Source of the DNA: CAZIKB01 sp964539665
Lineage (GTDB): Bacteria; Zhuqueibacterota; Zhuqueibacteria; Oceanimicrobiales; Oceanimicrobiaceae
Assembly: GCA_964539665.1 (NCBI GenBank)
Contig: CAZIKB010000053.1
Location: forward strand, 1-42,140
Direction of reading: 5' to 3'
DNA length: 42,140 bases
The translations under genes were made by a program, and so were the position numbers. Positions within the stretch are counted from its first letter, which is position 1, and each line of letters opens with the position of its first letter. The notes beneath the pieces are model-generated. The model searched no databases and was not told the DNA's origin. It saw only the letters and a program-made list of their open reading frames with translations. Below, one piece after another: positions 23,201 to 30,576 of the stretch.

Positions 23201-25497
23201 GTCCTGGAGAAGGGATGATCGGGAAAGCTGTTTTCACCGGTAAAACTGAGGTTAGCGGTGATGTTAGTAAGAGTCCCTATTACGTGCGAAAAGCAAAAGA
23301 AAAAACGCAGTCGGAGATTTCTGTTCCAATTAGAAGTGGTGCTAAAGTAATTGGGGTGCTCGATCTGCAAAGCGAAGAATTAGATGCATTTGACCAAACG
23401 GACGTCACCGCTATGGAGACTCTCAGTACCCAGATTGCTACGGCTATTGAAAATGCTCGATTTTTTGAGCAGACACAAAGAGAAATTGCCGAACGTCATC
23501 TGGCAGAAACAGCGATGTTAGAAGCCAAAGAAGTAGCAGAAGCAGCAACACTTGCCAAAAGCGAATTTTTAGCTAATATGAGTCATGAAATTCGCACGCC
23601 GCTCAATGCTATTATCGGCATGACTGAACTCACCCTCGAGACCGAGTTAGCTTCGGAACAACGAGGTTTTCTTAATGTTGTGCAATCTTCCTCTGAAGGA
23701 CTCCTCAGTTTAATTAATGATATTCTGGACTTCTCGAAAATTGAAGCCGGACAAATGGAACTGGAAAGCACGGACTTTTGTTTACGCGAAATCGTGGAGG
23801 GGGTAGCGGAAATCTTCAGTATGCGCGCTGAAGCAAATGGTATCGAGCTTCTCTGTTACATTGAACCGGAAATCCCAAACTGGGTAGTTGGCGATCCAAC
23901 CCGCCTGCGGCAGATTTTAGTAAATCTGACTGGAAATGCCATCAAATTTACCGAAGAAGGCGAAGTAACCATAAAAGTTTTAAAATTAAATTCAGGTGAA
24001 AAGGCCGACAAAGTTCATTTGCACTTTTTGGTCACCGATTCTGGTATTGGGATTTCTCCACAGAATTTGAAAAAAATATTCGAAAAGTTTGCGCAAGCCG
24101 ACAGCTCCACGACACGCAAATTCGGCGGCTCTGGCCTGGGACTCAATATCTCCAAGTCCCTCATAGAGTTGATGGGCGGTGAAATGTGGGTAGAAAGCCA
24201 AAAAAGACACGGTAGTACTTTTCAATTCAAATTGAATTTACCAATCGGAAAAGGATGCACTCCTGACTTTGATTATGCTTATCCTGAATTCAATGAAATA
24301 ACAATATTGGTAGTCGATGACAATGAGACCAATCGCTTTATTCTTAGAAAAACTCTCACCGCCTGGGGCTTTCAGGTAAAAGAAGCGCAAAGTGGACAGC
24401 AAGCCCTCTCCATCTTAAATGATACTTCCACGCAAATCAAATTAGTCATTTTGGATCAGCTCATGCCAAATATGGCTGGACCTGAGTTAGCTTTGAAAAT
24501 TAAAAAAAGCCAAAACCTGCAAGATATTAAAATCATTATGCTCTCATCGGTGGGCAATTTCAATTCCGGGTTGAAGAAAGAATTGGCCATTGATAGATAT
24601 ATCCACAAACCAGTTAAACAGTCAAAACTGTTAGATATTATCATGGAGGTACTGCTGTATCAAAAGCCAAAAGATATCAATAGTGTTAAAGGTGTCAAAT
24701 CTGATCAAAATAAAGTAACGCAAATACCTCACCGGATACTGCTTGTTGAAGACAATCTCGACAATCAAAAATTAGCTGCAATGATTTTAGAAAAGGCCGG
24801 CTATGTAGTGGATATTGCTGGAAATGGTCAACTTGCAGTAGAAGCTGTCCATCATTATCGCTATGACCTGATCCTGATGGATGTGTTTATGCCAATTATG
24901 GATGGATTTGATGCAACCAAACAAATCAGAGCTTTGGAGCGTTCTGTGAAAGAAAGTCGCACGCCAATTATTGCACTCACAGCACACGCCATTGAGGGTT
25001 ATCGTGAAAAATGCCTGCGCCACGACATGGACGACTTCACTACAAAACCGGTGAAAAAGAAAAATCTATTAGCATTGATAAACAAATGGCTTGATACTCG
25101 TCCAACAATAATGGTGGTCGATGATTCAAGCGATAATCTGAATTTGATTAAAAATTATCTCAATAAAGACAGGGGATTCAAATATGTATTTGCACGTAAT
25201 GGCAAAGAAGCCGTAGATGTGTTTAGCAAGCGTACGATTTCGTTGATACTCATGGATATGGAGATGCCGGTGATGAATGGGTATACAGCTACCCGGACAA
25301 TTCGACAACTTGAGTACGGTTTGGAAGTTCCCATTATAGCTTTGTCTGCTCATCAAGGAAGCAGCGAGAAAAAGAAATGCCTGGATTCGGGTTGCACAGA
25401 CTATGTATCCAAACCTATAAGAAAACAAAAGCTGTTGGAAACTATAAGTCACTACCTGGTTGAAGATTCAAATGATAAAATAGAAGTTACTCGATAA
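20260..25497 (+). CDS. Propeller-Y_Y_Y-GAF hybrid sensor histidine kinase with three receivers (long-repeat propeller)
   Basis: Protein of 1745 residues. The N-terminus is unusually long: a hydrophobic stretch at about 9-22, then a second at about 44-58 ending LYAQ, which is the likely signal peptide. A later true start is possible, though GGAG precedes the ATG at 20260. Fourteen propeller repeats follow (about 70-713), most about 46-48 residues long because of a DPxxxxSLS insert. Then Y_Y_Y (about 757-838), membrane helix (about 843-862), coiled coil, GAF (about 912-1070), HisKA with H1109, HATPase_c without the repeat tract, and REC1, REC2 and REC3 with D1399, D1541 and D1666. The kinase-receiver part is nearly identical at DNA level to the 25551 gene, while the propeller is of another subtype. 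It probably senses a periplasmic ligand; no output domain. Confidence 0.95.
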   Translation: MKTSNRFKFLSLLYFFGFLNIFRRFKTSDNQNFKIDFEALSVKVIILIIMVAVNLSGNLYAQKDNIHFQHISIEDGLSQSSVYCIFQDSRGFMWFGTEDGLNKYDGYNFIIYRNDPTNPNDLSYNFIKSMCEDKSGALWIGTYGGGLNKFNREKNQFTHYLADPDVPNSLSNNYISVVFEDQFGAIWIGTDNGLNQFDPQSETFVHYHSDPADSTSLSANKVLSIMEDKLGMLWIGTDGGGLNKFDRKMKVFSRYQHDPVDKNGISSNSVYSIYEDKSGLLWIGTSHGLEKFDPQIQSFIHYQINPDDPHILKDNFITAIYDDNYGNLWIGTNRSGLFKFNQEKEQFVQYEYNPNDPNSLSNNEIFSIFEDRSGLLWIGTRTGLNKFDRERKPFIHYYSNPNNNNSLSNNYVRAIYEDRSGQYWIGTYGGLFLFDREKEQFIHYKNDPNNPKSLSNDFVYSIYEGEFGSLWLGTYGGLNKFDREKEQFYSYTADPENPGSISSNLVRVIYADHDGFLWIGTEDGLNKFDRQTGQFTQYKHKPDDLSSLSNNFIYSILEDYLGELWIGTIQGLNKFDREKEQFIQYFSDPDDPTSLSNNEVLSMYEDKSHVLWIGTPAGLNVFDRTTETFTYYTEKHGLPNDLIYAILEDGEGNFWLSTNKGLSKFDPVKEKFKNFDVKDGLQSNEFNLGASFKNKNGEMFFGGINGFNVFYPDKIKDNSFIPPIVITDFKLFNESVLIGPDSPLKKHITETKEIVLSYQENIFSFEFAALHFSVPEKNQYAYMMEGVDGNWHNLGAKRYVPYNNLPAGHYTFRVKGSNCDGVWNEEGVSLKISITPPYWQTGWFKTAVIFSVLLMLVAFFQNRTRTIRNRNKQLEKHAYERTTEIIQANAELKQEVNVRKRLENRAKRRATQAALIYKVGQRVSGELKLAALLTEIVEAICDAFNYNGVLLLLLDEETNCFTLKAVAGNYTKIIPKNLSIRPGEGMIGKAVFTGKTEVSGDVSKSPYYVRKAKEKTQSEISVPIRSGAKVIGVLDLQSEELDAFDQTDVTAMETLSTQIATAIENARFFEQTQREIAERHLAETAMLEAKEVAEAATLAKSEFLANMSHEIRTPLNAIIGMTELTLETELASEQRGFLNVVQSSSEGLLSLINDILDFSKIEAGQMELESTDFCLREIVEGVAEIFSMRAEANGIELLCYIEPEIPNWVVGDPTRLRQILVNLTGNAIKFTEEGEVTIKVLKLNSGEKADKVHLHFLVTDSGIGISPQNLKKIFEKFAQADSSTTRKFGGSGLGLNISKSLIELMGGEMWVESQKRHGSTFQFKLNLPIGKGCTPDFDYAYPEFNEITILVVDDNETNRFILRKTLTAWGFQVKEAQSGQQALSILNDTSTQIKLVILDQLMPNMAGPELALKIKKSQNLQDIKIIMLSSVGNFNSGLKKELAIDRYIHKPVKQSKLLDIIMEVLLYQKPKDINSVKGVKSDQNKVTQIPHRILLVEDNLDNQKLAAMILEKAGYVVDIAGNGQLAVEAVHHYRYDLILMDVFMPIMDGFDATKQIRALERSVKESRTPIIALTAHAIEGYREKCLRHDMDDFTTKPVKKKNLLALINKWLDTRPTIMVVDDSSDNLNLIKNYLNKDRGFKYVFARNGKEAVDVFSKRTISLILMDMEMPVMNGYTATRTIRQLEYGLEVPIIALSAHQGSSEKKKCLDSGCTDYVSKPIRKQKLLETISHYLVEDSNDKIEVTR
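20515..22400 (+). repeat. Intragenic propeller repeats, 14 units of about 130-145 bases
   Basis: Units of about 46 codons repeat the pattern WIGTxxGLNKFDREKEQF then DPxxPxSLSNN. Several share long DNA matches, for example the AATAAATTTGATCG-GAAAA-GAACAATTT stretch near 21558, 21694 and 21965. Such identity favours unit gain or loss by slippage or recombination. Confidence 0.8.
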
Positions 25498-25550
25498 TTT
25501 ATATCTTTATTGGAACCAATTAATCACATTTATAACTAAAGGTTGGAAAA

Positions 25551-28500
25551 GTGATAAAAAAGTATATAAATGCTTTAATCTTCATTATTGCTTTATTACC
25601 ATACAGTCTTCTCAGCCAAAGAATGCAATTAGTAAACTATTCTGTGGCCGATGGGCTTCCTCAATCTCAAATACACTGCGTAATACAAGATTCACGAGGG
25701 TACATGTGGTTCGGGACTGGAGGAGGAGCCTGTCGTTATAACGGCGTTGAATTTGTGACGTTTGATAGTCGTAACGGATTACCCGACCTGGATCTCGTCT
25801 TTGCAATGTTAGAAGATAGCCGTAAAAACATTTGGTTTGCAACCCTGGGTGGCGGTATTTGTCGTTTTCGATATAATGTCCCATCTGAACAGCAACTCGT
25901 ACAATTCAACCGTCAGAACGGTTTTCCATGGGAAAATGTTTTTGCCATTTTTGAAGACAGTAAAGGAACAATCTGGTTTGGCACAAATAACGCAACCGTT
26001 ATAAAATATAACGGCGCAGATTTTGAACCAATACAATTGGATTCAGGCTCAGTTGAAAACAGTATACGCGCTATTACCGAAGACAAACATGGAAATTTAT
26101 GGTTCAGCATTTATGGAAAAGGCCTCTGTCGTCTAAAAAACAACAAGATTAAACTCTACAGTCACCAGGATGGTTTAGTCAATAATTTTATCTTCAGTAT
26201 TGCAGTAGACTCCACAAACACCCTCTGGTTAGGAAGTAAGAGTGGATTGATCCGGTTCCAGCCTAATGCACTTTCCAAGGAAGTTTGGACGAACTTTACT
26301 ACTCAGGACGGCCTTCCCTCTTCGGGAGTATATGATTTATTATTTGATCATGACAACACTCTATGGCTGACTACCGATGGCGGAGGAGTATGTTCATATA
26401 ATAAAGGTAAATTTACTGTTTTGGGTCAAGGCAATGGATTAATCAATAACCGTGTATTTTCCATCTTTGAAGATCGCGAAAAAAACCTTTGGTTTGGCAC
26501 AGTCGGAGGAGTCAGTAAGCTCACTAATGAAAAATTTATTAGTTTTTCAACCGAACATGGATTAATTGATAATTATATCACTGCAATTTATCAGGACCGA
26601 AATGGTCATTTCTGGTTTGGGACAAATGGTGGTGGAGTGTCAGTTTACTCTGAGGGTAAGTTTGTATCCATTACACAGGAAGATGGGCTAATTGATAATC
26701 TTGTAAGAGCAATCTGGCAAGACCAGCGAGGCAATATGTGGTTGGGCACCCGACAAGGTTTAGCGAAATATTCCCATGGTACCTTTACAAAGTACAGTGT
26801 GGAAGAAGGGCTGGCGGGTGAGTATGTCCGTGACATAAAGCAAGATCATACGGGTCTTGTTTGGATAGCGACAAATGAGGGCATTAGCTATTTCGACCCA
26901 CTGGCAGATAGTTTACAGTTTACTAACTTCACAATGAATGATGGTCTATCGAATAACTCAGTCTGGGCTATCTTAGTCGATAACGAGGGTGTGCTGTGGT
27001 TCGGAACGAATGGTGGAGGAGTTTCAAGATATAAAAACGACCATTTTATAACATTAACCAAAGATGATGGGCTATTAAACAACCAGGTTTTTTCAGCCTG
27101 GCAAGATAGAAAAGGCAATTGTTGGTTTGGTACGAAAGAAGGAGTAAGTCGTTTTGACGGCAAATATTTTAAAAACTTCACAACTAATAACGGTTTGTCA
27201 TCACGCTCCATTTGGGCCATAGTCGAAGATCAACAGGGGGCTCTCTGGTTTGGAGGTAATAATGGGATTGACAAGCTTGACGGAACTCAATGGCATAATT
27301 ACAACTCGAAGAATGGACTGATAGGAAATGAGATAAATATTCATAGCGCGATCTGTGATCGAAACGGCAACCTGTGGTTTGGTACGGTCTCCGGTGTTAC
27401 AAAATATGAACCTGAAAAAGATATGGTGTTAAAGGAGCCTCCGCTAGTTTATATCGAAAGAATTCAAACATCTAAATACAACGGTCGACCAGTTGCCAGG
27501 TTAAAATTTCCTCACAAAGAAAACACCATTTCTTTTGACTATATTGGACTTTCATTTAAAGACGAAACCAGCATTAAATATCAATATTATTTAGAAGGAT
27601 TTGACGAGAATTGGAACGAATTAACAAATTTAAATCATGCAAAATATACAAACCTGGATGATGGTTATTATACATTCAGTGTTCGCGCAAGAAATGCTGA
27701 CGGTATCTGGAGTATGAACGAGGCTAAATTGAAATTTCAAATTTTGCCTCCATTCTGGGAAAGGTGGTGGTTTATTGTACTGGGAACCGTCATGGTGACC
27801 ATAATAGTGGCTGGAATTTTCCAATGGAGAGTTGCCCGAATCAAACATTTGAATCGCGTTCTTGCTGAAAAGGTGTCGGAACGAACTCTGGATGTTGAGA
27901 AGACTCGTAAACTTGCTGAAGACGCCAATTTAGCAAAAAGCGATTTTCTGGCCAACATGAGTCATGAAATCCGCACTCCACTTAATGCCATTATTGGCAT
28001 GACCGAGCTCACTCTCGAGACTGAGTTAGCTTCGGAACAGCGCGGATTTCTTAATGTCGTACAATCCTCATCTGAAGGACTCCTCAGCTTAATTAATGAC
28101 ATCCTGGACTTCTCGAAAATTGAAGCTGGACAAATGGAACTGGAAAGCACTGACTTCAATCTTCGCGAAATCGTGGAAGGAGTGGCTGAAATCTTCAGTA
28201 TGCGTGCTGAAGCGAAAGGAATAGAACTCCTGTGTTACATCGAACCCGAAGTCGCGGGCTGGGTTGTTGGCGACCCAACCCGATTACGTCAAATACTTGT
28301 AAACCTGACTGGAAATGCTATCAAATTTACTGAACAAGGCGATGTGGCTATAAAAGTGTTAAAATCTCAAAATGGTGTATCAGAAAAAACTGCGCAACTT
28401 CACTTTCTGGTCAAAGATACCGGCATTGGCATTTCAAAAGACAACCTGCAAAAAATATTCGAAAAATTCTCCCAGGCAGATAGCTCCACCACACGTAAAT

Positions 28501-29915
28501 TTGGCGGGACTGGCCTCGGACTCAATATCTCCAAGTCGCTTATTGAGTTGATGGGAGGTGAAATGTGGGCAGAAAGCCAGCAAGGACACGGCAGTACTTT
28601 TCAGTTCAAATTGAATTTACCAATCGGAGAGGGATGCACTGATTGTTTTGATTATGCCTATTCTGATTGTAGTAAAACCACAATATTGGTAGTCGACGAC
28701 AATGAAACCAATCGATTTATTCTAAGAAAAACTCTTACAGCCTGGGGCTTTCAGGTCAAAGAAGCGCAAAGTGGACAGCAAGCCCTCTCCATCTTAAATG
28801 GTACTCCTACGCAAATCAAATTAGTCATTCTGGATCAGCTCATGCCAAATATGGCTGGACCTGAGTTAGCTTTGAACATCAAAAAAAGCCAAAACCTGCA
28901 AGATATTAAAATCATTATGCTCTCATCGGTGGGCAATTTTAATTCCGAGTTGAAGAAAAAATTGAATATTGATAAATATATCAACAAACCTGTTAAGCAG
29001 TCAAAACTGTTAGATATTATCATGGAGGTACTGCAGTATCAAAAGCCAAAAGATATCAATAGTGTTAAAGGTGTCAAATCTGAGCAAAATAAAGTAACGC
29101 AAATACCTCGGCGAATACTGCTTGTTGAAGACAACCCCGATAATCAAAAATTAGCTAAAATGATTTTAGAAAAAGCCGGCTATGAAGTAGACCTGGCTGA
29201 AAATGGTCAACTTGCTGTAGAAGCTGTTCATAATTTTTGTTATGATCTAATCTTGATGGATGTGTTTATGCCCATCATGGATGGATTTGATGCAACAAAA
29301 CAAATTAGAGCTTTGGAGCGCTCTATCAAAGAAAATCGCACGCCAATTATTGCCCTGACAGCGCACGCCATTGAGGGTTATCGTGAAAAATGTCTGCGCC
29401 ACGACATGGATGACTTCATTACAAAACCGGTGAAAAAGAAATATCTATTATCAATGATAAACAAATGGCTTGATACTCGCCCCATGATATTAGTGGTCGA
29501 TGATTCAAGAGATAATCTGAATTTGATAAGAAATTATCTTATTAAGGAAGGAGGATTCAGATTTATATTTGCACGTAACGGCAAAGAAGCCGTCGATGTG
29601 TTTAGCAAGCGTACGATTTCGTTGATTCTCATGGATATGGAGATGCCGGTGATGGATGGTTATGAGGCATCCACAACAATCAGGAAACTTGAGAATGGCA
29701 AGGAAGTGCCTATTATAGCTTTGACAGCGCACACGGGCTCGAAAGAACTAAATAAATGTTTAGAAGCAGGGTGTACGGCGTATCTCTCTAAGCCTATACG
29801 GAAACAAAAGCTGATTGACATGATTAGTCATTATTTAGGTGTTCCTCAAACAGGTTCTAAAAATACATCCCAAAATGTATTACAGATAACAAACATGGCC
29901 GAATTAGCGGAATAG
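25551..29915 (+). CDS. Propeller-Y_Y_Y hybrid sensor histidine kinase with three receivers, no PAS or GAF
   Basis: Protein of 1454 residues with a GTG start at 25551, preceded by an AAAGG-like site. Signal peptide about 1-22 (ending LLSQ). Fourteen propeller repeats (about 24-621), many of the WFGTNGGGVSxY subtype, then Y_Y_Y (about 654-735) and a membrane helix (about 739-760). A short coiled coil leads straight to HisKA with H805, HATPase_c without the repeat tract, and REC1, REC2 and REC3 with D1095, D1237 and D1362. This is the simplest signal path of the propeller kinases: the propeller connects directly to the transmitter, as in classical HTCS proteins, but receivers replace the HTH. 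The receiver cassette and its linkers are about 95% identical by eye to the 20260 gene. The ligand is unknown. Confidence 0.95.
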   Translation: MIKKYINALIFIIALLPYSLLSQRMQLVNYSVADGLPQSQIHCVIQDSRGYMWFGTGGGACRYNGVEFVTFDSRNGLPDLDLVFAMLEDSRKNIWFATLGGGICRFRYNVPSEQQLVQFNRQNGFPWENVFAIFEDSKGTIWFGTNNATVIKYNGADFEPIQLDSGSVENSIRAITEDKHGNLWFSIYGKGLCRLKNNKIKLYSHQDGLVNNFIFSIAVDSTNTLWLGSKSGLIRFQPNALSKEVWTNFTTQDGLPSSGVYDLLFDHDNTLWLTTDGGGVCSYNKGKFTVLGQGNGLINNRVFSIFEDREKNLWFGTVGGVSKLTNEKFISFSTEHGLIDNYITAIYQDRNGHFWFGTNGGGVSVYSEGKFVSITQEDGLIDNLVRAIWQDQRGNMWLGTRQGLAKYSHGTFTKYSVEEGLAGEYVRDIKQDHTGLVWIATNEGISYFDPLADSLQFTNFTMNDGLSNNSVWAILVDNEGVLWFGTNGGGVSRYKNDHFITLTKDDGLLNNQVFSAWQDRKGNCWFGTKEGVSRFDGKYFKNFTTNNGLSSRSIWAIVEDQQGALWFGGNNGIDKLDGTQWHNYNSKNGLIGNEINIHSAICDRNGNLWFGTVSGVTKYEPEKDMVLKEPPLVYIERIQTSKYNGRPVARLKFPHKENTISFDYIGLSFKDETSIKYQYYLEGFDENWNELTNLNHAKYTNLDDGYYTFSVRARNADGIWSMNEAKLKFQILPPFWERWWFIVLGTVMVTIIVAGIFQWRVARIKHLNRVLAEKVSERTLDVEKTRKLAEDANLAKSDFLANMSHEIRTPLNAIIGMTELTLETELASEQRGFLNVVQSSSEGLLSLINDILDFSKIEAGQMELESTDFNLREIVEGVAEIFSMRAEAKGIELLCYIEPEVAGWVVGDPTRLRQILVNLTGNAIKFTEQGDVAIKVLKSQNGVSEKTAQLHFLVKDTGIGISKDNLQKIFEKFSQADSSTTRKFGGTGLGLNISKSLIELMGGEMWAESQQGHGSTFQFKLNLPIGEGCTDCFDYAYSDCSKTTILVVDDNETNRFILRKTLTAWGFQVKEAQSGQQALSILNGTPTQIKLVILDQLMPNMAGPELALNIKKSQNLQDIKIIMLSSVGNFNSELKKKLNIDKYINKPVKQSKLLDIIMEVLQYQKPKDINSVKGVKSEQNKVTQIPRRILLVEDNPDNQKLAKMILEKAGYEVDLAENGQLAVEAVHNFCYDLILMDVFMPIMDGFDATKQIRALERSIKENRTPIIALTAHAIEGYREKCLRHDMDDFITKPVKKKYLLSMINKWLDTRPMILVVDDSRDNLNLIRNYLIKEGGFRFIFARNGKEAVDVFSKRTISLILMDMEMPVMDGYEASTTIRKLENGKEVPIIALTAHTGSKELNKCLEAGCTAYLSKPIRKQKLIDMISHYLGVPQTGSKNTSQNVLQITNMAELAE

Positions 29916-29967
29916 AAGGATACTATTTATGATTAAAAACAACTAACAATAATATTGGAGGTATATC

Positions 29968-30576
29968 ATGGATCCAAAACAAACTGCACTGGTTTTGATC
30001 GGTTATCAAAACGATTACTTCGCTGCCAACGGCATTCTACATGCCGTGATTGAGGAATCGTCCCGTGTTACTGGCGTCTTGTCCAATACAATTGATTTGG
30101 TGGAGAGTTTACTTCCCACCAATATGCTGATCATTTCCACACCGATTCTCTTTACACCCGACTACAGTGAACTTGATGAGCCTGTAGGTATACTAAAGAC
30201 CATAAAGGAAATGGGAGCATTCAGGGCTGGAACAAAGGGCTCGGAAACCATCCCAGAATTACTCCGCTTCAGTAAGCAGATTGTGGAAGTGCCTGGCAAA
30301 CGAGGTCTTAACGCCTTTTCCAACACCGAGCTTGATTCTCTATTGCAAGAAAGAGGCATAAAGAATGTCGTCTTAGCCGGCGTGGTCACCTCAATCTGTA
30401 TTGATTCTACTGGTCGCGCGGCCTTCGATCGTGGTTATAAGGTTTCAATCCTCTCCAACTGCACCTCCGGTCGTACCCCCTTTGAACAAGAATTCTACTG
30501 TGGAAAAATATTTCCACTCTACGCTGAGGTCATCGAGCATATGCAATTACTGAAACGTCTTGGAATTGATGTATGA
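29968..30576 (+). CDS. Isochorismatase-like cysteine hydrolase, one catalytic Asp replaced
   Basis: Protein of 202 residues with a strong TTGGAGG site before its ATG. It has the fold markers of the isochorismatase/nicotinamidase family: an N-terminal strand followed by QNDYF, K111 in PGKRGLNAF, the GVVTSIC motif with nucleophile C144, and the RAAFDRGY helix. The family's catalytic triad is Asp-Lys-Cys. The Asp that normally precedes xQND is Gly here (G12 in LIGYQNDYF), so hydrolysis may be impaired or use another residue. The stop overlaps the start of the kinase at 30573 by four bases (ATGA), so the pair is translationally coupled. A role as an accessory or ligand-processing protein for that kinase is inference; the substrate is unknown. 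No signal peptide, so cytoplasmic. Confidence 0.88.
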   Translation: MDPKQTALVLIGYQNDYFAANGILHAVIEESSRVTGVLSNTIDLVESLLPTNMLIISTPILFTPDYSELDEPVGILKTIKEMGAFRAGTKGSETIPELLRFSKQIVEVPGKRGLNAFSNTELDSLLQERGIKNVVLAGVVTSICIDSTGRAAFDRGYKVSILSNCTSGRTPFEQEFYCGKIFPLYAEVIEHMQLLKRLGIDV

